A stretch of DNA of 64,000 bases, from positions 175,176 to 239,175 of the forward strand of contig UPYI01000005.1 of NCBI GenBank assembly GCA_900538555.1, read 5' to 3'. The position numbers were made by a program, and so were the translations under genes. Positions 9,001 through 17,023 of the stretch are shown one piece after another (position 1 is the stretch's first letter; each line of letters opens with the position of its first letter). This DNA is from an uncultured Porphyromonadaceae bacterium (GTDB lineage Bacteria > Bacteroidota > Bacteroidia > Bacteroidales > Barnesiellaceae). The notes below the pieces were generated by a model that was not told where the DNA came from, did not search any database, and saw only the letters and a list, made by a program, of their open reading frames with translations.

Positions 9001-9581
9001 ACAAATTCTTCCAATACGGACGACTGCTCGGCAAGGACGATATTTATTTTACCTTCTTTCCCGATCTTGGCTTTTTTTCCGGCGTATCCGACGTAGCTCA
9101 CATCGACAGTCTGTCCCGGCGATGCGGTCAGAGTCCAGTTGCCGTCCAGGTCGGTAGTCGTGGCACGGCCGGTACCGGAGAGAGCTACGGTTGCCCCGAT
9201 AAGCGGTTCACCGCTTTCGTCGGTCACGGTTCCGGTTACGATCCGGGTATCGGATACGGCGACATCCGACGCATCGGTTCCCGCCGGAGCGGTGCGTTTG
9301 GTGATCACTATATTTTTCCCCTGAATGGTATAGCCGACATTCTGCCCGTTGAGAATCTGTACGATTGCCTGCTTTACATCGGTGGCGTCGAGGGTTACTT
9401 TGCGGGAGGTATCGATATCGCCCACTTTGTAGACGAACGAGTACCCGCTTGCGTTTTTCAGTTGCTCCATAGCATCCTTGACCGTGGTATCCGCCAGCTT
9501 CAAGGATATGCTTTGGGCAAACGCCGACATTCCCAATAAGAATGACAACGTGGCTGTAATTAGGGTTCTTTTTAGAAACAT
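6060..9581 (-). CDS. SusC/RagA-family TonB-dependent outer-membrane transporter with STN signalling domain
   Basis: 1173 residues. The signal peptide ends near AFAQ (residue 23). Residues about 24-95 form a secretin/TonB short N-terminal (STN) domain (VTLDATDVKQAIVQILNG). Residues about 113-195 form the carboxypeptidase regulatory-like domain typical of SusC (VTGTVTDESGEPLIGATVAL). The plug follows (GYGAQKKVNLTGAV, LIRGIGTLNDASPLILIDG), and the remainder is the 22-stranded barrel ending SFGLNVTF. With SusD it imports oligosaccharides across the outer membrane. The STN domain marks it as a transducer that signals to the FecR protein encoded just upstream, which in turn controls the ECF sigma factor. 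The gap to the fecR gene is only 43 bases. Confidence 0.97.
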   Translation of the reverse strand: MFLKRTLITATLSFLLGMSAFAQSISLKLADTTVKDAMEQLKNASGYSFVYKVGDIDTSRKVTLDATDVKQAIVQILNGQNVGYTIQGKNIVITKRTAPAGTDASDVAVSDTRIVTGTVTDESGEPLIGATVALSGTGRATTTDLDGNWTLTASPGQTVDVSYVGYAGKKAKIGKEGKINIVLAEQSSVLEEFVVIGYGAQKKVNLTGAVATVNLEEQAKSRPMTTISQALSGAAAGLNVMQQGGQPNAENTKVLIRGIGTLNDASPLILIDGMEMSLNDVNPNDVASISILKDAASCAIYGNRGANGVILVTTKSGEEGRVNVTYSGKIAYQTAQKYHKQVTDYAEYMELMNEAADNSNQARRFSPITIQTWRDAAKNPNGIAESGYPNYVAYPNTDWYHEIYKPDWMQEHTISVVGREKRTNFSISGTYLNNPGIVDNSGVDKYYLRSSVETEIGKYITVGMKAWGYHSDQDRNDIGMLWGQDMQKTVPGIYPYYDGYYGGLETTEEEGTVHNPVKMLSLDWGSYKQSKYNVNPYLEIRFLDGFKFQSQFFYTDYQTHDKMITPGYVEIKSFSRDMILSTPPNAETMKNNSNSDSRYQLREWKFTNMLRYDKSFGVHDIGVMVGYEEARHWTDYVYAEKEGLINFNLWDFDAMISPKQISGNSSEYSSRSWFGRVNYAFDSRYLVEVNARYDGSSRFSPKNRWGFFPSVSAGWRISQEHFMDDIDWLNNLKLRASWGKLGNNSIGNYEWQPTYAAYSYGFNGEHVKGYGLNTFANTNLKWEATAVTNIGLDFGFLNNRLTGTLEFYNKNTDGILYRPTLQPTLSDFIAPMQNLAEVNNKGVEVTLGWNDYVGEVTYGINANFSFNRNRVVNYKGNLINEWRTDDNGNRYWYTNIGDVANVSGGNIIVNGHMINEYYMLSTYSGNGKGFNPDGSVNINGGPRDGMIRTEKDMEWLQAMIAEGYEFMPGKSADKGHIWYGDYIYADVNGDGKYGDDYDREFQGTSSMPKCYFGLQAYASWKGLDFSMSWAGATGFKIYYYAQSLNSTSMTAGYGIGREVASDHYFYDPENPDDPRTNIHSANPRFVMNDTGQNSANASWKLQNGDYLKLKNVTVGYTLPVKWTNKALMKQVRIYASLENLCTITKFKGLDPEMMAADGYAPMRTYSFGLNVTF

Positions 9582-9624
9582 GGTTGGTAAAATTGGTAAT
9601 TTTGAGTTTGTTATGTTTTGGAGA

Positions 9625-10638
9625 TTAATAGATAGTTATCTGATTCCCTTCGATTTTGTATTTTATATTGCCTGTCGATGCGATGTTGTTGATGACATCT
9701 TGCACCGATTGGTTTTCGCGGATGAAATTGCCGTAGAACCGGGTGTGCATCAGTTCTTCGTTTTCGATGACGATGCTGATGTTGTAGCTCCGTTCAAGCC
9801 GTTTGGCAATATCGGGGAGCAGTTCCTCGTCGAAGAAGAGATACCCGTAGATCCATTGGTGGGCATTTGTGGCATTGGTTTCTTCGATCTTCATCCGTCC
9901 GTTGCGCTTATCGACGACAGCCCGCTGTCCCGGAGCCAACGTACGCCGCGGGGAGTTTTTTGCCAGCAGGTTGTCGAGAGCTACCGCTCCTTCCGAAAGG
10001 GTCACCACGACTTCACCGTCGTCGGCGAAGTTCCTGAAATTGAAACGTGTGCCGAGAACGGTCACACACATATCCTTGGACTCGACTTTGAACGGTTTTT
10101 CTTTGTTGTGGGCAACTTCGAAATATCCTTCACCGTCGAGTTTGACTGTGCGTTTGTCGATTCCGAATCCCTGCGAGTAAGCCAGTGTGCTTCCGGCATT
10201 GAGCCATACTTTCGTGCTGTCGGGCAACGTGATGCTGGTGCGTGAGCCTACGGGTGCTTCCACTACGATATCGGCGAAGCTGTTGTTGATCCGTGATTCA
10301 CCGGTGATGTATCCGCCGATGACACATATCGCCACGACTGCGGCGGCTGCGATTCCCTGCCAAAGGGCTCGTCTGACATTGCCTGTCCAGAAATGTTTTT
10401 TGCGTTTCTTTTCGTGGATATGCGACCGGTATATAAAATCTTCGAACGCTTTGCTTTCATCGAACGAGACCATTGCATATCCCGTAGAAAACCATATCTC
10501 CCGCATTTCGAGATAATATTGTTTGTTCTCTTCGCTTTCCGACATCCATTGGAGCAATTCGTCCCAGTCGGACTGAGAAGAATTTCCTGAAAGTCTGGCG
10601 GCAATCAAATTATCTATTTGACGTTTATCCTCTTTCAT
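9625..10638 (-). CDS. FecR-family anti-sigma factor
   Basis: 337 residues from the ATG at 10638 (MKEDKRQIDN); the longer reading frame would run back into the sigma gene. The N-terminal cytoplasmic part binds the sigma factor, and a single membrane span lies near residues 103-120 (AAAAVVAICVIGGY). The FecR domain follows (VGSRTSITLPDSTKVWLNAG, then DGEGYFEVAH and VLGTRFNF), and a C-terminal DUF4974-type domain ends YKIEGNQITIY and resembles an STN fold. It should hold the ECF sigma factor inactive until the SusC STN domain reports substrate. It lies 41 bases after the sigma gene. Confidence 0.95.
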   Translation of the reverse strand: MKEDKRQIDNLIAARLSGNSSQSDWDELLQWMSESEENKQYYLEMREIWFSTGYAMVSFDESKAFEDFIYRSHIHEKKRKKHFWTGNVRRALWQGIAAAAVVAICVIGGYITGESRINNSFADIVVEAPVGSRTSITLPDSTKVWLNAGSTLAYSQGFGIDKRTVKLDGEGYFEVAHNKEKPFKVESKDMCVTVLGTRFNFRNFADDGEVVVTLSEGAVALDNLLAKNSPRRTLAPGQRAVVDKRNGRMKIEETNATNAHQWIYGYLFFDEELLPDIAKRLERSYNISIVIENEELMHTRFYGNFIRENQSVQDVINNIASTGNIKYKIEGNQITIY

Positions 10639-10679
10639 GGTTGCTGGATTGATTTTATATGATTCATAATAGTTGTTCT

Positions 10680-11234
10680 TTAAAGGTAATCGCCGAGGCA
10701 GCACCGCAAATGCGACAATGCCCGCTTCATGTGATACTTGACCGTATTGACGGTTATGCCGGTCTCTTCTGCAATCTCTTCGTAACTCTTGCGGTAAGTC
10801 CGGCTCAGGACAAATACCCGTCGGGATTCGGGCGGAATGGTAGCTACGGCTACTTTTATTTTCTTTTCCAGCTCTTTCTCCAACAGGATGCCCAATGGCG
10901 AAGTCTCCACTGTGAGTGCCTCTTTCTCATTCGAATCGTTTTCCAATGCCGATATGGAAACTTCGGTGCGGGCGCGTTTGGTGTTCAGGAAGTTCGTACA
11001 GGCGTTGCGCACGGAGGTCATCAGGTACGCTCTCAGCGAGGTGTGCAATTCGAGTTTTTCGCGGATTTCCCACAAATGAATTATAGCGTCTCCGACAATC
11101 ATCTCGGCAAGCAGTTTGTCTCTGACATAATTATATGCCACCGCACAAAGAGTCTGATAGTGGATCGTGTACAGCATCTTCCACGCCCGCTCGTTTCCTT
11201 GTTTCAGAGATTGTATGAGTTGTTGTTCTTTCAT
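10680..11234 (-). CDS. ECF-family RNA polymerase sigma factor
   Basis: 184 residues. Region 2 covers about 10-80 (SLKQGNERAWKMLY and LWEIREKLELHTSLRAYL). Region 4 covers about 125-178 with the helix-turn-helix RTYRKSYEEIAEETGITVNT followed by VKYHMKRAL. It belongs to the Bacteroidota ECF group paired with FecR and STN-type SusC proteins. The start is 20 bases after the upstream GH43 stop, so the switch lies inside the operon rather than at its head, and the operon could supply its own sigma factor in a positive loop. Confidence 0.95.
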   Translation of the reverse strand: MKEQQLIQSLKQGNERAWKMLYTIHYQTLCAVAYNYVRDKLLAEMIVGDAIIHLWEIREKLELHTSLRAYLMTSVRNACTNFLNTKRARTEVSISALENDSNEKEALTVETSPLGILLEKELEKKIKVAVATIPPESRRVFVLSRTYRKSYEEIAEETGITVNTVKYHMKRALSHLRCCLGDYL

Positions 11235-11254
11235 TGTGCAAGAATCAATGATCC

Positions 11255-13099
11255 TTAACGGAGTGCGATTTTAACGGTTCGGTTGCCGCTGCGGCAAAGG
11301 TAGATGCCCGGTTGCAGGGCGTTGAGATCCAACTGCATTTCGTCGGTGCGCAGTACGCAGTGTCCCGATATCGACAGCACCTCGATTCCTCGTTCGCAGG
11401 ATTTCACTGTTTTCCCGTCAAAACCGATTCCGGACGAATTGCTGTCGGCAGTCATCTCTTCTACGCCGCTGACGGCGGCAGGAGTATAGAGGTAGAACGC
11501 ATCGATCGAGAAGTTGGAATCTTTCAGCCTTCCGGCTTGGATTTTCAGATAATCACCCGTCCATTTCCCGGATGCCAGTATTTCCGGATCGAAGCCGGGA
11601 CAGATTTCCGCTATGCGGCTGAACGGAATGTCGAGTCCGATCCATCCGTTCCCGACAGGCCAATGGGCAATCACGGGGTAACCGGTAGCATATCCGTTTA
11701 TGGCAAACGAAAATGCCGGTGCTGTGCCGTTGTTGAAGAAGTCCATGCCGAAAAGTTCGGGCTCGGCATCGGTGCGCAGGGCTATCCGCAACCGTGTGTC
11801 GGAATTTACATGCGAGAGGTCGATACCAATTTCTCCGCTATTGAACACGATGGAGCTGAGACCGTTGCCGGTGATGAAGTACGACTGGTAGTCTTCGCCG
11901 TTGTCTACACCCTGAACGGGACGCGGAGTATATTTCCGCATCAGCAGGCGTGTGATGCTGCGTCCGTCCGATTCGGGGGCGTAGTGGGTTACTTTGTTTT
12001 TGGAGCTGGATTCAAGCATGCGGAGTGCGTCGGGCGACATCTGGAAAACGTCGTAGTATCCGTGTGCATCCGACATAGCCGATGTGGAGGGATTTTCGAC
12101 AACCCAATCGCTTGGGAATTGCGGCGCTTCCTGTTCGGCATGCGCCGGAGAACCGGTTTGGAGATATGGCCATCCGTTTTCGTCCCAGTAGAGTTTGTCG
12201 AGCAACGGCATTCGTTTTTCGAACTCCTCTCCCTTGACGTGCCCGTGACATATAAACCATGTGTCGCCGGCTCCGTCGGTCAGAATCGGAGCGTTGTGTC
12301 CGTTCCCGGTAAATTTGTAATTGTTGTTGGTCAGGGTGTTGTCGCTGTTCAGCGCATCTCCGCCTTTGAGGAATGCTACCCCGTTGCGGTCTTTGTATGG
12401 ACCGAAAACCGATTTCGACCGGCCTACGACTACCCGGTAGGTAGTCCATGCGTAGCTTCCTATCGAGGCGAACATGTAGTACCAGTCGCCCCGTTTGTAT
12501 ATTTCCGTACCTTCGATAAGCGTGCCTGCCGTCTGCACCTTTTTGGAAAGGTCGTAGGAGATGTCTATATTTTCATTGATCTGTATCTCCATTGCCCACA
12601 TGTTGGTGGTAGACCCCCAGAAAAGGTAATGTTTCCCTGCATCCGAGAAGTAGAACGGGTCGATGGTGTTGTCGCATCCGACATCGTTCCCGTCGAACAG
12701 TTTTCCCCGGTTGGTCCAGGGTCCCGACGGATGGTCGGCGACTGCATATCCGAGATAATTGGCGTAATTGTCCGCATCGGGAAGATTGACGCTGTAAAAC
12801 AGAACATATTTCCCATGTATATGGCATAGTTCGGGAGCCCATACTTGTCCTTCGGCGGGGCGGGTGTCGCGGTCGAAAACGGTGCCGATCTGCGTCCAGT
12901 TCACCAAGTCGGGCGACCGGAATATCGGAATATTCCATATATCTTCGGTTCCCATCAGGTAAAAGAACCCGTCTTCTGCCCGGAGCACTGTGGGGTCGGG
13001 AATAGACTCCTTAATGATAGGGTTTTGATAAGTGGCGGGTAATGCAATTGCTTGGAAGCAGGCTGCAATAACTGTTAATGTCAGAATTATGAATCTCAT
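11255..13099 (-). CDS. GH43 glycosidase with C-terminal accessory domain and T9SS-like tail
   Basis: 614 residues with a signal peptide (about 1-20). The GH43 propeller spans about 25-330, with the catalytic base Asp35 (IPDPTVLR), the pKa-modulating Asp147 (NTIDPFYF) and the probable acid Glu196 (LIEGTEIYKR). This activity class covers beta-xylosidases and alpha-arabinofuranosidases. Residues about 345-560 form a second domain that also makes up the free secreted protein at 15992-17023 (shared YDVF, DLSHVNSDTRLRIA, NGTAPA, IDAFYLYTPA). Residues about 570-614 resemble a type IX secretion sorting tail (VLSISGHCVLR, LQPGIYLCR). Its start overlaps the esterase stop by four bases (ATGA), which suggests translational coupling. 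It is a close paralogue of the GH43 at 14604-15644. Confidence 0.9.
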   Translation of the reverse strand: MRFIILTLTVIAACFQAIALPATYQNPIIKESIPDPTVLRAEDGFFYLMGTEDIWNIPIFRSPDLVNWTQIGTVFDRDTRPAEGQVWAPELCHIHGKYVLFYSVNLPDADNYANYLGYAVADHPSGPWTNRGKLFDGNDVGCDNTIDPFYFSDAGKHYLFWGSTTNMWAMEIQINENIDISYDLSKKVQTAGTLIEGTEIYKRGDWYYMFASIGSYAWTTYRVVVGRSKSVFGPYKDRNGVAFLKGGDALNSDNTLTNNNYKFTGNGHNAPILTDGAGDTWFICHGHVKGEEFEKRMPLLDKLYWDENGWPYLQTGSPAHAEQEAPQFPSDWVVENPSTSAMSDAHGYYDVFQMSPDALRMLESSSKNKVTHYAPESDGRSITRLLMRKYTPRPVQGVDNGEDYQSYFITGNGLSSIVFNSGEIGIDLSHVNSDTRLRIALRTDAEPELFGMDFFNNGTAPAFSFAINGYATGYPVIAHWPVGNGWIGLDIPFSRIAEICPGFDPEILASGKWTGDYLKIQAGRLKDSNFSIDAFYLYTPAAVSGVEEMTADSNSSGIGFDGKTVKSCERGIEVLSISGHCVLRTDEMQLDLNALQPGIYLCRSGNRTVKIALR

Positions 13100-14550
13100 C
13101 TTTTTCCGTTTTTTAAATATTCAATCAATCTGTCGGTTCTGAATGGTAATACCGGGAGTCCGTTTGCCCCTCGCAAATTGCCTGTGGGATAATCCGCCCA
13201 ATTGTAGCGGGCTCCTGTCGGGGTGGAAATGCTGTCGGCGGAGAGTTCGATTTCCCGATAGCCGGTCATGACGGCATCCGCTTTGTAGAAATTTCCGTGG
13301 TCATCTTCCAGGATGAACCCTGTAACCGGCAGGAGATCGGGACAGACATCTTCTGAAAATTCCACGATCATCTTGTTGCCTGCGACTTCGGTGCGAAGCG
13401 GATAGGGTGCACGCCAATGCTGGGGGATTCCGTACGTTTCCGCCAAAGCCAGATTCGCCAGTCGCTCTGCCACCTCTTTTTTGCGCGGGGGATGTATATC
13501 TGCCGGATCGCCGAGGTCGATTGCCGTAACCATTCCCGTGGCAGGCAGATGCAATGTTTCGGCTTGTGCCTGACGCAAGGCAGCCCAATTGGAGCCGGGT
13601 TGTACCTCTTGCGGAGTATGGTATCCTGCCAGCTGCACGATATAAAAGGGAAATTCGTTTCCCCAACTCGTGCGCCAGTCTGTTATGAGAGCTTCGAGTG
13701 AGGCGTTGTAGGTGGTATGGCGCGATTCGTTTTGTTCTCCCTGATACCAGATCGCACCCCTTATCGGGAATGACTGCAACGGATAGACCATCGAATTATA
13801 GAATGCGGAGACGGTGTTGTAAAGTCCGTTGTTGTGCAAGCCTTGTTCGGTGCCCGGGACGAGGGCTTCCCGGCGTGTCCATCCTTCTATATAAGTGCCT
13901 CCCCACGAACTGTTGATGACACCGACGGCTATTCCGAGAGTCTCGTTCAGTATCCGGGCGTAGAAGTATGCCAACGCAGAAAAATGCGCCACACTGGCGG
14001 GCGAACAGATTTTCCATCCGTCGGATTTGAATTTCACGGGATCTACAAGCGTATCGGAAACTTCTCTCGGAACTTGCAAAAGACGTATGCCGGGATGGTC
14101 TGCGGTTTGGAGTTCTTTTTCCTGATCCCACAATGTGCCCCAGTTCCATTTGCCTACCGGCATCTCCATATTGGATTGTCCGGAGCAGAACCATACCTCT
14201 CCGCTCATGATATTGTCGATGCGCACGGGCTTTTCTCTGCCCTGTGCGATTTCTATCCAAAACGGTCCGCCGGCTTCCGGAGTGGGAATCCGGAGCGAGA
14301 ATTTTCCATCGGTATCAGTTGTTCCGGCTGCGTTTGCGCCCCAGCTGCAAGTGACACGGACTTTCGCCTTCTTCTTCGAAGCCATGCCTTCGAGAAGGAG
14401 GGTGTCGTTGCGTTGTATTACCATATTGTCGGAGATAAACGAGGGGAGCAGGATCTGCGCTGCCGTCTCGGGAGAGACAACGATGGACAGGAGTACGAAC
14501 CACCCTATCGTTATTCTTCGGCAATATACTGTTTTATTGGAGCCAAACAT
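13096..14550 (-). CDS. SGNH-fold carbohydrate esterase (sialate O-acetylesterase family)
   Basis: 484 residues with a signal peptide (about 1-31). The SGNH catalytic elements are Ser126 in SGQSNMEM, GAIWYQGEQNE near 265-275 and the Asp351/His353 pair in GDPADIHPP. An immunoglobulin-like insert (about 40-110) precedes the catalytic domain, as in the family often annotated sialate O-acetylesterase. In a PUL with GH43 and GH3 enzymes, removal of acetyl groups from a plant glycan is more likely than action on sialic acid; this is inference. It lies 53 bases after the first GH43 and overlaps the second. Confidence 0.88.
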   Translation of the reverse strand: MFGSNKTVYCRRITIGWFVLLSIVVSPETAAQILLPSFISDNMVIQRNDTLLLEGMASKKKAKVRVTCSWGANAAGTTDTDGKFSLRIPTPEAGGPFWIEIAQGREKPVRIDNIMSGEVWFCSGQSNMEMPVGKWNWGTLWDQEKELQTADHPGIRLLQVPREVSDTLVDPVKFKSDGWKICSPASVAHFSALAYFYARILNETLGIAVGVINSSWGGTYIEGWTRREALVPGTEQGLHNNGLYNTVSAFYNSMVYPLQSFPIRGAIWYQGEQNESRHTTYNASLEALITDWRTSWGNEFPFYIVQLAGYHTPQEVQPGSNWAALRQAQAETLHLPATGMVTAIDLGDPADIHPPRKKEVAERLANLALAETYGIPQHWRAPYPLRTEVAGNKMIVEFSEDVCPDLLPVTGFILEDDHGNFYKADAVMTGYREIELSADSISTPTGARYNWADYPTGNLRGANGLPVLPFRTDRLIEYLKNGKR

Positions 14551-14603
14551 TGCTTATCCGAATTTTTTTGTTGTATTTTTTTCACGCTTCCGCTTTCATC
14601 TTG

Positions 14604-15644
14604 TCATTTGGAGGCGGATATTGTCGCCGGACACGCCGAAAAGGTCGGTGCGTAATGTTCATCGGGGGTGGGCGATCCGGTTTCCAGATAGGGCCAACCC
14701 TCGTCATCCCACAACAGCCGGTCGAGCAGGGGAACGCGGCACATGTCGAGTTCTTTTCCCGCCTTGTGCCCGTGGCAGATGAACCATGTATTGCCGGCAT
14801 CGTCGGTCAGAATGGGGGCGTTATGCCCTGTGCCTGTGAACCGGTCGTTACCCGAAGTCAATGCCCGTGCTTTTGCCAGATTACGTTCCGTGCTTTTCAG
14901 GTCGCCGCCGGTCAGAAACGAGATTCCTTCCTGTGTATAATAGGGTCCGAAAAGATTTTTCGAACGCCCTACCACCACTTGATAGGTGATCCATGCGTAG
15001 CTTCCCCGGGATGCGAACATATAATACCATTCTCCGCGTTTGAATATTTCGGTTCCTTCGACATGTGTGCCGGCAGTCTGCACTTTCTGGGAGAGATCGA
15101 ACCCGATATTCAGATTGTCATCGACCCGGATTTCCATGACCCACATTTTGTTGGTGCTTCCCCAGAACAGATAGTGTTTCCCGTTTTCCGAGAAATAGAA
15201 CGGGTCGATGGTATCCCGGCATTTCGCCGCATAGCCGTCGAACAATTTGCCTTTATCCTGCCACGGTCCCATGATATGGTCGGCGACCGCATAGCCGATA
15301 TATGCCTGAAAGGTATCTTCCGGATCGGGATTCGAGCAGTAGAAGAGCACGTACTTGCCGTTTATGCGGCAAAGTTCCGGAGCCCATATCTGGGTAGCCG
15401 GACGCTTGTCCCCCTCTTTGAACACCGTGCCTGCCAAAGTCCAATTTACAAGGTCGGCAGATCGGAACAGGGGCATATTCGTTATATTCTCGGTTGCGGT
15501 CATATAGAAGAATCCGTCGTCATCGCGCAATACCGTCGGATCGGGTACATTCATGTCGATGATCGGATTCGTGTAGGTGTCAGCACCATATAAGCTGTTG
15601 AAACCGAGGGCTGTCAGGATGATCGTGATGACTATATTCTTCAT
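14604..15644 (-). CDS. GH43 glycosidase, single domain
   Basis: 346 residues from the ATG at 15644 (MKNIVITIILTALG, a signal peptide ending near LYGAD). The longer frame adds 49 residues without a plausible signal, so I reject that start. Catalytic residues fall at the same numbers as in the paralogue at 11255-13099: Asp35 (VPDPTVLR), Asp147 (DTIDPFYF) and Glu196 (HVEGTEIFKR). The proteins are alike along the whole propeller, indicating a tandem duplication, but this one ends right after the propeller without accessory or sorting domains. Likely alpha-arabinofuranosidase or beta-xylosidase; different cell locations for the two paralogues are possible. Confidence 0.92.
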   Translation of the reverse strand: MKNIVITIILTALGFNSLYGADTYTNPIIDMNVPDPTVLRDDDGFFYMTATENITNMPLFRSADLVNWTLAGTVFKEGDKRPATQIWAPELCRINGKYVLFYCSNPDPEDTFQAYIGYAVADHIMGPWQDKGKLFDGYAAKCRDTIDPFYFSENGKHYLFWGSTNKMWVMEIRVDDNLNIGFDLSQKVQTAGTHVEGTEIFKRGEWYYMFASRGSYAWITYQVVVGRSKNLFGPYYTQEGISFLTGGDLKSTERNLAKARALTSGNDRFTGTGHNAPILTDDAGNTWFICHGHKAGKELDMCRVPLLDRLLWDDEGWPYLETGSPTPDEHYAPTFSACPATISASK

Positions 15645-15991
15645 GGAAAATCTATATACGTGTTTGCTAATCGGATGATGTTTTTGTGACAAAGCCGGTG
15701 AAATCTGCCGAACGATACGAAACGGCTGTAAAAAGGCATTATGGCAATGAACTGCACTCCAAAAGTCTTGTGTCTTACTTTTGAGGGGCACTTCACAATC
15801 GAGTGTCTGGTTACGGCTGTCTTTCTTTCATAAGCGGTCGGCGTTTCAGAGTGGCGTATATCCTGTTCAAACCCATTGGAGGTCATGTCCCAAGAATTCC
15901 TTCGGGCTTCTACCTCCAATGGGTTTGCCGCAGGCAGTGGTTTTACCTATTGAAATCTAACCGGTGGCGTTTAACAATCTTTCTTTTTCCC
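15645..15991. other. 347-base gap with a long perfect hairpin
   Basis: No convincing gene. A 16-base perfect inverted repeat occupies 15868-15883 (CAAACCCATTGGAGGT) and 15912-15927, with a 28-base loop that itself contains a small CCC...GGG pairing. There is no T-run on either side. The minus strand carries CTTTGTCACAAAAAC, a weak -33-like element, upstream of the GH43 start. The gap separates the secreted protein gene from the rest of the PUL, so an independent promoter or attenuation step may lie here. Confidence 0.6.
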
Positions 15992-17023
15992 TTATCGGAT
16001 GATTACTTTTTTAGCAACATGGAGAGTCTTCACTACATACACACCCGGAACAAGGTCTTCCGATCCGATGACGGAAGTGGTGGAAGTTTTTACCAGCGAT
16101 CCGGACATATTATAGAGTTGTACGGGCGCATTGTCGTTACCGAGGACGGAGATGGTTTTGTCCGATACGATTACTTGGATATCGTCTGCACCCGGTACGA
16201 GGGTACCGACGCTTGCTTTACCGGAGGGAGTATAGACGTATGCTCCATCGACAAAAACGATTGCTTCATGTCCGAATTCGGGGAGAGGTGTTCCTCCATT
16301 TGCATGGTCCTGACCCGAATGAAGGCTTATTGCAACGGCTTCGCCCTGCCAGTCATTGACGAAACGGGTATAGTCCATATCGATATCGAATTCGTCTTTC
16401 ATCAATTCTGCTACTTTGCCGAGAGTGATATCGACAGCTACCCATTCGCCTTTCTTTAAGGAAGCGACAACGGGATATTTATTGTCGATTACGTCTTCGG
16501 TGAATGCAATTGCGGGGGCTGTACCGTCATTGCCGTCTGCCTTGAACCATTGTACGTTTACGTACGGTACGTTTATGTCGCCAACCAATTGGAATGCGAT
16601 ATGCAGGTGGCTGTCTGCGTTGAGGTGGGTAAGGTCGGTATCGGCTTTGCGTGTCATATAGAAACCGCTCCACCATTGATACCAGTTACCGTGAACTTGG
16701 AATCCGTCGAATCCGCGACCGTCGGCAGTCGGTGTGATCGTGTTGTAGACATCGTCCGAAGCCCAGCCTACATTTCCGCCGGGATAGTGGGAGTTGGCAT
16801 CATCACCGCCGCGATAGTCGTTTACCGTGATGTTGGAATTGGCTCTCAATTGTTCCATACCGGCATCGCCGAGAGCGAATACGTCGTAAATACCGCCGTC
16901 TTTACAAGTTGCGATAGAGGGGGCGATAGTGGGATCTTCGACAACGAAAGATTCTTGCGCGTTTGCGCTGAATGCTGCTCCGATGAAGCAAGCTGCTACA
17001 AATGTAAGTGTAGTCTTTTTCAT
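15992..17023 (-). CDS. Secreted protein of unknown family with T9SS-like tail
   Basis: 343 residues with a clear signal peptide ending SANAQ (about residue 23). The central region (about 40-265) matches, segment by segment, the accessory domain of the GH43 at 11255-13099: IYDVFALGDAG, DLTHLNADSHLHIAF, DGTAPAIAF, EWVAVDITLGKVAEL and VDGAYVYTPS. It is beta-rich and aromatic, suggesting a carbohydrate-binding jelly roll, but I recognise no named family. The C-terminal ~60 residues (ISVLGNDNAPVQLYNMSGSL, then VPGVYVVK and KKVIIR) have the layout of a type IX secretion sorting domain. As the first gene of the minus-strand cluster it may be an abundant secreted glycan binder. Confidence 0.75.
   Translation of the reverse strand: MKKTTLTFVAACFIGAAFSANAQESFVVEDPTIAPSIATCKDGGIYDVFALGDAGMEQLRANSNITVNDYRGGDDANSHYPGGNVGWASDDVYNTITPTADGRGFDGFQVHGNWYQWWSGFYMTRKADTDLTHLNADSHLHIAFQLVGDINVPYVNVQWFKADGNDGTAPAIAFTEDVIDNKYPVVASLKKGEWVAVDITLGKVAELMKDEFDIDMDYTRFVNDWQGEAVAISLHSGQDHANGGTPLPEFGHEAIVFVDGAYVYTPSGKASVGTLVPGADDIQVIVSDKTISVLGNDNAPVQLYNMSGSLVKTSTTSVIGSEDLVPGVYVVKTLHVAKKVIIR

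Noticed and set aside
11312..12829. 505-codon plus-strand frame antisense to GH43
   Set aside because: A mirror of a GC-rich gene; no start signal and no family motif. The GH43 on the minus strand has a complete catalytic set.
15641..15919. 92-codon minus-strand frame in the gap before GH43
   Set aside because: Runs through the hairpin, overlaps the GH43 start and shows no recognisable family.
15868..15927. Invertible promoter (phase variation) of the PUL
   Set aside because: The arms are only 28 bases apart, too close to enclose a promoter, and no invertase gene is nearby.
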